Source: Bombus terrestris
Lineage: Eukaryota; Arthropoda; Insecta; Hymenoptera; Apidae
Assembly (NCBI RefSeq): GCF_910591885.1
Contig: NC_063279.1
Coordinates: forward strand, 15,562,001 to 15,626,000
DNA length: 64,000 nucleotides
Direction: 5' to 3'
This document shows, one piece after another, positions 57,789-64,000 of this stretch. Below the pieces are notes generated by a model. The model did not search any database, had not been told where the DNA came from, and worked only from the letters and a program-made list of their open reading frames with translations. Made by a program: the position numbers and the translations under genes. Positions within the stretch are counted from its first letter, which is position 1. The number at the start of each line of letters is the position of its first letter.

Positions 57789-60700
57789 CGGTATAACGTA
57801 TAACGTTATATAGTATTACGTTATAACGTATAACGTTACATAGTATTACGTTATAACGTATAACGTTATACAGTATGACGTTATAACTTATAACGTTATA
57901 TAGTATTACGCTATTACGTATAACGTTATATAGTATTACGTTATAACGTGTAACGTTCTATAGTATTACGTTATAACGTATATCGTAGTATAGTATTACG
58001 TTATAACGTATAACGTTATATAGCATTACGTTATAACGTACAACGGTATATACTAATACTATACAACGCGTAACGTTATATTGTATTTCGTTATAACGTA
58101 TAACGTTATATAATATTACGGTATAACGTATAACGTTATATAGTATTACGTTATAACGTATAACGTTATACAGTATTACGTTATAACTTATAACGTTATA
58201 CAGTATTACGTTATAACGTATAACGTTATATAGTATTACGTTATAACGTGTAACGTTATATAGTATTACGTTATAACGTATAACGTTGTATACTATTATG
58301 GTATAACGTATAACGTTATATACTAGTACTATATATCGTGTAACGTTATATAATATTACGTTATAACGTAAAACGTTATATAGTATTACGTTATAACGTA
58401 TAACGTTATATAGTATTACGTTATAACGTATAACGTTATATACTATTACGGCATAACGCATAACGTTATATAGTATTACATTATAACGTATAACATTATA
58501 AACTATTACGGTAGAACATATAACGTTATATAGTATTGCGGGATAACGTAAAACGTTATATAGTATCTCGTTATAACGTATAACGTTGTATACTATTACG
58601 GTATAAGGTATAACGTTATATAGTATTACGTTATAACGTGTAACGTTATACAGTATTACGTTATAACTTATAACGTTATATAGTATTACGCTATTACGTA
58701 TAACGTTATATAGTATTACGTTATAACGTATAACGTTATATAGTACTACGTTATAACGTGTAACGTTATATAGTACTACGTTATAACGTATAACGTTATA
58801 TAGTATTACGTTATAACGTATAACGTTATATAGTATTACGTTATAACGTGTAACGTTATATAGTATTACGTCATAACGTATATCGTAGTATAGTATTACG
58901 TTATAACGTATAACGTTATATAGCATTACGTTATAACGTACGACGTTATATAGTATTACGTTATAACGTATAACGTTATATAGTACTACGTTATAACGTG
59001 TAACGTTATATAGTATTACGTTATAACGCATAACGTTGTATACTATTATGTTATAACGTATAACGTTATATAGTACTACGTGATAACGTATAACGTTATA
59101 TAGTATTACGTTATATAGTATTACGTTATAACGTGTAACGTTATATAGTATTACGTTATAACGTATAACGTTATATAATTTTACGGTATAACGTATAACG
59201 TTATATAGTATTACGTTATAACGTATAACGTTATACAGTATTACGTTATAACTTATAACGTTATATAGTATTGCGTTATAACGTAAAACGTTGTATACTA
59301 TTATGGTATAACGTACAACGTTATATACTAGTACTATATATCGTGTAACGTTATATAATATTACGTTATAACGTAAAACGTTATATAGTATTACGTTATA
59401 ACGTATAACGTTATATACTATTACGGCATAACGTTTAACGTTATATAGTATTACATTATAACGTATAACATTATAAACTATTACGGTAGAACATATAACG
59501 TTATATAGTATTGCGTTATAACGTAAAACGTTATACAGTATCTCGTTATAACGTATAACGTTGTATACTATTACGGTATAAGGTATAACGTTATATAGTA
59601 TTACGTTATAACGTATAACGTTATATACTATGACAGTATAACGTATAACGTTATATTGTATTACGTTATAACGTATAACGTTGTATACTATTACGGTATA
59701 AGGTATAACGTTATATAGTATTACGTTATAACGTACAACGTTATATAGTATTACGTTATAACGTATGACGTTATATAGTATTACGTTATCACGTATGACG
59801 TTATATAGTATTACGTTATAACGTATAACGTTATATAGTACTACGTTATAACGTGTAACGTTATATAGTATTACGTTATAACGTATAACGTTGTATACTA
59901 TTATGCTATATCGTATAACGTTATATACTAGTACTATATATCGTGTAACGTTATATAATATTACGTTATAACGTAAAACTTCATATAGTATTACATTATA
60001 ACGTATAACGTTATATACTATTACGGTATAACGTATAACGTTATATAGTATTACGTTATAACGTATAACGTTATACAGTATGACGTTATAACTTATAACG
60101 TTATATAGTACTACGCTATAACGTGTAAAGTTATATAGTATTACGTTATAACGTATAACGATGTATTCTATTATGGTATAACGTATAACGTTATATACTA
60201 CTACTATATATCGTGTAACGTTATATAATATTACGTTATAACGTAAAACTTTATATAGTATTACGTTATAACGTATAACGTTATATACTAGTACTATATA
60301 TCGTGTAACGTTATATAATATTACGTTATAACGTATAACGTTATTTAGTATTACGTTATATAGTATTACGTTATAACGTGTAACGTTATATAGTATTACG
60401 TTATAACGTATAACGTTATATAGTATTACGTTATAACGTATAACGTTGTATACTATTATGGTATAACGTATAACGTTATATACTAGTAGTATATATCGTG
60501 TAACGTTATATAATAATACGTTATAACGTAATACTTTATATAGTATTACGTTATAACGTATAACGTTATATAGTATTACGTTATAACGTATAACGTTATA
60601 TAGTATTACGTTATAACGTATAACGTTGTATAGTACTACGTTATAACGTATAACATTATAAACTATTACGGTAGAACGTATAACGTTATATAGTATTGCG

Positions 60701-60847
60701 TTATAACGTATAACGTTGTATAATATTACGGTAAAACGTATAACGTTATATAGTATTGCGTTATAACGTACGACGTTATAGAGTATTACGTTATAACGTA
60801 TAACGTTATATACTATTTCGGTATAACATATAACGTTATATAGTATT

Positions 60848-60859
60848 ATATTTTTATAT
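60848..60859. repeat. 12-bp T-rich insertion in monomer, copy c
   Basis: The counterpart of copy a at an offset of 16,808 bp. The preceding monomer has a private ACATATAACG change near 60,827. Confidence 0.88.
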
Positions 60860-61063
60860 ACATTATAACGTATAACGTTATAAACTATTACGGTATAACG
60901 TATAACGTTATATAGTATTGCGCTATAACGTATAACGTTGTATACTATTACGGTATAACGTATAACGTTATATAGTATTACCTTATAACGTATAACGTTA
61001 TATACTATTACGGTATAACGTAGAACGTTATATAGTATTGCGTTATAACGTATAACGTTGTAT

Positions 61064-62976
61064 ACCAATCCTATACATCGTGTAACGTTATACAATATTT
61101 CGTTATAACGTATAACGTTATATACTATGACGGTATAACGTATAACGTTATGTAGTATTACATTATAACGTACAACGTTATATAGTATTACCTTATTACG
61201 TATAACGTTATATACTATTACGGTATAACGCATACCGTTATATAGTATTATGTTATAACGTACAACGTTATATACTAATACTATACAATGTGAAACGTTA
61301 TACTGTATTACGATATAGCGTATAACGCTATATAGCATTCCGTTATAACGTATAACGTTATATAGTACTGCGTCATAACGTATAACATTATATACCAATC
61401 CTATACATCGTATAACGTCATACAATATTTCGTTATAACGTATAACGTTATATACTATGACGGTATAACGTATAACGTTATGTAGTATTACGTTATAACG
61501 TATAACGTTATATAGTATTACGTTTTAACGTGTAACGTTATATTGTATTACGTTATAACGCATAACGTTATATAGTATTACGTTATAACGTATAACGTTA
61601 TATTATTACGTTATAACGTATAACGTTATATACTATTACGGTATATCGTATAACGTTGTATAATATTACGGTATAACGTATAACGTTATATAGTATTACG
61701 TTATAACGTACAACGTTGTATACTAATACTATACAATGTCAAACGTTATATTGTATTACGATATAACGTGTAACGCTATATAGCATTCCGTTATAACGTA
61801 TAACGTTATATAGTACTACGTCATAATGTATAACGTTATATACCAATCCTATACTTCGTGTAACGTTAGACAATATTTCGTTATAACGTATAACGTTATA
61901 TACTAGGACGGTATAAAGTATAACGTTATGTAGTATTACGTTATAACGTATAACGTTATATGGTATTACGTTATAACGTATAACGCTGTATACTATTACG
62001 GTGTAACGTATAACGTTATATAGTAGTTCGTTATAACGTATAACGTTATATACTATTTCGGTATAACGTATAACGTTATATAGTATTACATTATAACGTA
62101 TAACGTTATAAACTATTACGGTATAACGTATAACGTTATATGGTATTGCGTTATAACGTATAACGTTGTATACTATTACGGTATAACGTATAACGTTATA
62201 TAGTATTGCGTTATAACGTACGACGTTATATAGTATTATGTTATAACGTATAACGTTATATAGTACTACGTTATAACGTATAACGTTGTATGGTATTACG
62301 TTATAACGTATAACGCTGTATACTATTACGGTGTAACGTTTAACGTTATATAATAGTACGTTACAACGTATAACGTTATGTAGTATTACATTATAACGTA
62401 TAACGTTATATACTATGACGGTATAAAGTATAACGTTATGTAGTATTTCGTTATAACGTACGACGTTATATAGTATCACGTTATAACGTATAACGTTATA
62501 TACTCTTACGGTATAACGTAGAACGTTATATAGTATTGCGTTATAACGTATAACGTTGTATACTATTACGGTATAACGTATAACGTTATATAGTATTACG
62601 TTATAACGTGTAACGTTATATAGTATTACGTTATAACGTATAACGTTATATACTATTTCGGTATAACGTATAACGTTATATAGTATTATATTTTTATATA
62701 CATTATAACGTATAACGTTATAAACTATTACGGTATAACGTATAACGTTATATAGTATTGCGCTATAACGTATAACGTTGTATACTATTACGGTATAACG
62801 TATAACGTTATATAGTATTACGTTATAACGTACAACGTTATATACTAATACTATACAATGTGAAACGTTATACTGTATTACGATATAGCGTATAACGCTA
62901 TATAGCATTCCGTTATAACGTATAACGTTATATGGTACTGCGTCATAACGTATAACATTATATACCAATCCTATAC
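61064..62976. repeat. CCAAT-bearing marker blocks in duplication copy 2
   Basis: ACCAATCC occurs at 61,064, 61,394, 61,842 and 62,964. Each is exactly 16,808 bp from its counterpart in copy 1. A private change (ATCGTATAACG instead of ATCGTGTAACG) follows the 61,394 site. Confidence 0.88.
62688..62699. repeat. 12-bp T-rich insertion in monomer, copy d
   Basis: The counterpart of copy b at an offset of 16,808 bp, with identical local context. Confidence 0.88.
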
Positions 62977-64000
62977 ATCGTGTAACGTTATACAATATTT
63001 CGTTATAACGTATATCGTTATATTATTACGTTATAACGTAAAACGTTATATAGTATTACGTTATAGCGTATAACGTTATATAGTACTACGTGATAACGTA
63101 TAACGTTATATAGTATTACGTCATAACGTGTAACGTTATATAGTATTACGTTATAACGTGTAAGGTTATACAATATTTCGTTATAACGTATAACGTTATA
63201 TACTATTACGGTATAACGTATAACGTTATATAGTATTACCTTATAACGTATAACGTTATATACTATTACGGTATAACGTATAGCGTCATATACTATTACG
63301 GTATAACGTATAACGTTATATACTAGTACTATATATGTGTAACGTTATATAATATTACGTTATAACATAAAACGTTATATAGTATTACGTTATAACGTAT
63401 AACTTTATATACTATTACGGCATAACGTATAACGTTATATAGTATTACATTATAACGCATAACATTATAAACTATTACGGTAGAACGTATAACATTATAT
63501 AGTATTGCGTTATAACGTATAACGTTGTATACTATTACGGTATAACGTATAACGTTATATAGTATTGCATTATAACGTACGACGTTATATAGTATTACGT
63601 TATAACGTATAACGTTATATAGTATTACGTTTTAACGTGTAACGTTATATTGTATTACGTTATAACGCATAACGTTATATAGTATTACGTTAGAACGTAT
63701 AACGTTATATTATTACGTTATAACGTATAACGTTATATAGTATTACTTTATAACGTATAACGTTATATAGTATTACGTTATAACGTATAACGTTATATAG
63801 TATTACGTTATAACGTATAACGTTATATAGTATTACGTTATATCGTACGACGTTCTATAGTATTACGTTAAAAGGTATAACGTTATATGGTATTACGTTA
63901 TAACGTATAACGTTATATACTAGTACTATATATCGTGTAATGTTATATAATATTACGTTATAACGTATAACGTTATATAGTATTACGTCATAACGTGTAA

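Larger units (their letters stand above)
1..64000. repeat. Satellite DNA array, 30-bp monomer, spans whole window
   Basis: The entire window is a head-to-tail array of about 2,100 copies of a 30-bp monomer, all in one orientation, with no interrupting unique sequence. The consensus has 23% G+C and three CpGs. Common variants change the first bases (AGTATT to ACTATT, AGTACT, AGTAGT, ACTAGT, ACTAAT or AGCATT) and the middle (GTAT to GTGT, GTAC or GCGT). The only stop-free frame of the consensus is on the reverse strand and encodes YNVIRYNVIL repeated. That frame is a by-product of the period and does not indicate a gene. No tRNA, rRNA, promoter, terminator, transposon end or CRISPR spacer is visible. 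A centromeric or heterochromatic eukaryotic satellite is the best reading. The host is unknown. Confidence 0.97.
57572..64000. repeat. 16,808-bp-offset large duplication, copy 2 (runs off window)
   Basis: The second copy, still matching at the last base of the window, so its right edge lies outside. Private substitutions include a TTACTTTA monomer near 63,746 (TTACGTTA near 46,938 in copy 1) and AGAACGTT near 62,522 (AGAAAGTT in copy 1). Identity is clearly above 99% over 6.4 kb as judged by eye. Confidence 0.93.
57789..64000. repeat. Satellite domain 7: diverged monomers, duplicate of domain 5
   Basis: The second copy of the start of domain 5 (40,981-47,192). It reproduces the two 12-bp insertions, the 2-bp deletions (about 61,604, 63,024 and 63,711), the 1-bp deletion (about 63,337) and four CCAAT sites. 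No gene is visible and the array continues past the window. Confidence 0.88.

Noticed and set aside
3948..62995. Long reverse-strand open frames (for example 3,948-5,675, 6,132-8,165, 8,307-13,385, 25,036-27,234, 41,150-44,617 and 57,958-61,425) as protein genes
   Set aside because: All translate to YNVIR/YNVIL-type low-complexity repeats. Openness follows from a stop-free monomer frame and 15/30-bp periodicity. Starts fall on the AGCATT variant or similar chance ATG. Variation is mostly non-synonymous, and there is no domain, signal or upstream element.
1..64000. CRISPR array (direct repeats of about 30 bp)
   Set aside because: Repeats are contiguous with no unique spacers, and there are no cas genes.
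1..64000. Telomeric repeat tract
   Set aside because: The unit is A/T-rich and palindromic with no G-rich strand asymmetry. The HOR structure and length do not fit known telomere repeats, including the 20-30-bp yeast types.
1..64000. Plasmid or phage iterons / replication origin
   Set aside because: Iteron arrays are short and adjoin a rep gene. Here repeats fill 64 kb with HOR structure and no genes.
1..64000. tRNA, rRNA or other structured RNA genes
   Set aside because: No cloverleaf, conserved rRNA segment or other non-satellite sequence exists anywhere in the window. Hairpin potential comes only from the monomer palindromes.

Overview
All 64,000 bases are tandemly repeated satellite DNA. 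I find no gene, RNA gene, transposon or unique-sequence island on either strand. The unit is a 30-bp, A/T-rich monomer (7 G/C in 30 in the consensus, e.g. 151-180), always in the same orientation. It is itself a dimer of a 15-bp element: the halves AGTATTACGTTATAA and CGTATAACGTTATAT match at 12 of 15 positions. Twenty-four of the 30 bases lie in two abutting perfect palindromes, TACGTTATAACGTA and TATAACGTTATA, and each monomer carries three ACGT cores (three CpGs). A satellite this long and free of genes points to a eukaryotic nuclear chromosome, probably centromeric or other constitutive heterochromatin. The species cannot be read from the sequence.

Layout. 1-2,760: a 21-monomer (630-bp) higher-order repeat (HOR) and its deletion derivatives. 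2,761-6,120: diverged monomers. 6,121-13,560: a homogenised HOR family (here 'HOR-A') that introduces 15-bp half-monomers. 13,561-40,980: a second family ('HOR-B'), with cores of about 1.4-2.3 kb recurring every 2.6-6.0 kb. 40,981-52,981: diverged monomers with 1-, 2- and 12-bp indel alleles and a recurrent CCAAT-bearing block. 52,982-57,788: HOR-B resumes at a sharp chimeric junction. 57,789-64,000: a second, nearly identical copy of 40,981-47,192. Positions 40,764-47,192 and 57,572-64,000 are colinear at an offset of 16,808 bp, and copy 2 runs off the window.

How it seems to evolve. In the first 17,860 bases every length change I can track is a multiple of 15 bp. HOR-B core lengths, measured between two diagnostic substitutions, are all 9 modulo 15. 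Exchange therefore appears to act on the 15-bp half-unit, nested inside duplications of 0.09, 0.12, 0.27, 0.42, 0.63, 2.1, 5.8-6.0 and 16.8 kb. The few out-of-phase indels are rare, shared by copies, and serve as lineage markers.

Long reverse-strand open frames (up to 1,692 codons, low-complexity YNVIRYNVIL repeats) arise only because 15 and 30 are multiples of 3 and one of the six frames of the monomer lacks a stop. They are not annotated as genes. The most noteworthy content is the palindromic, CpG-retaining, 15-bp-quantised satellite and its nested, recent large-scale duplication.
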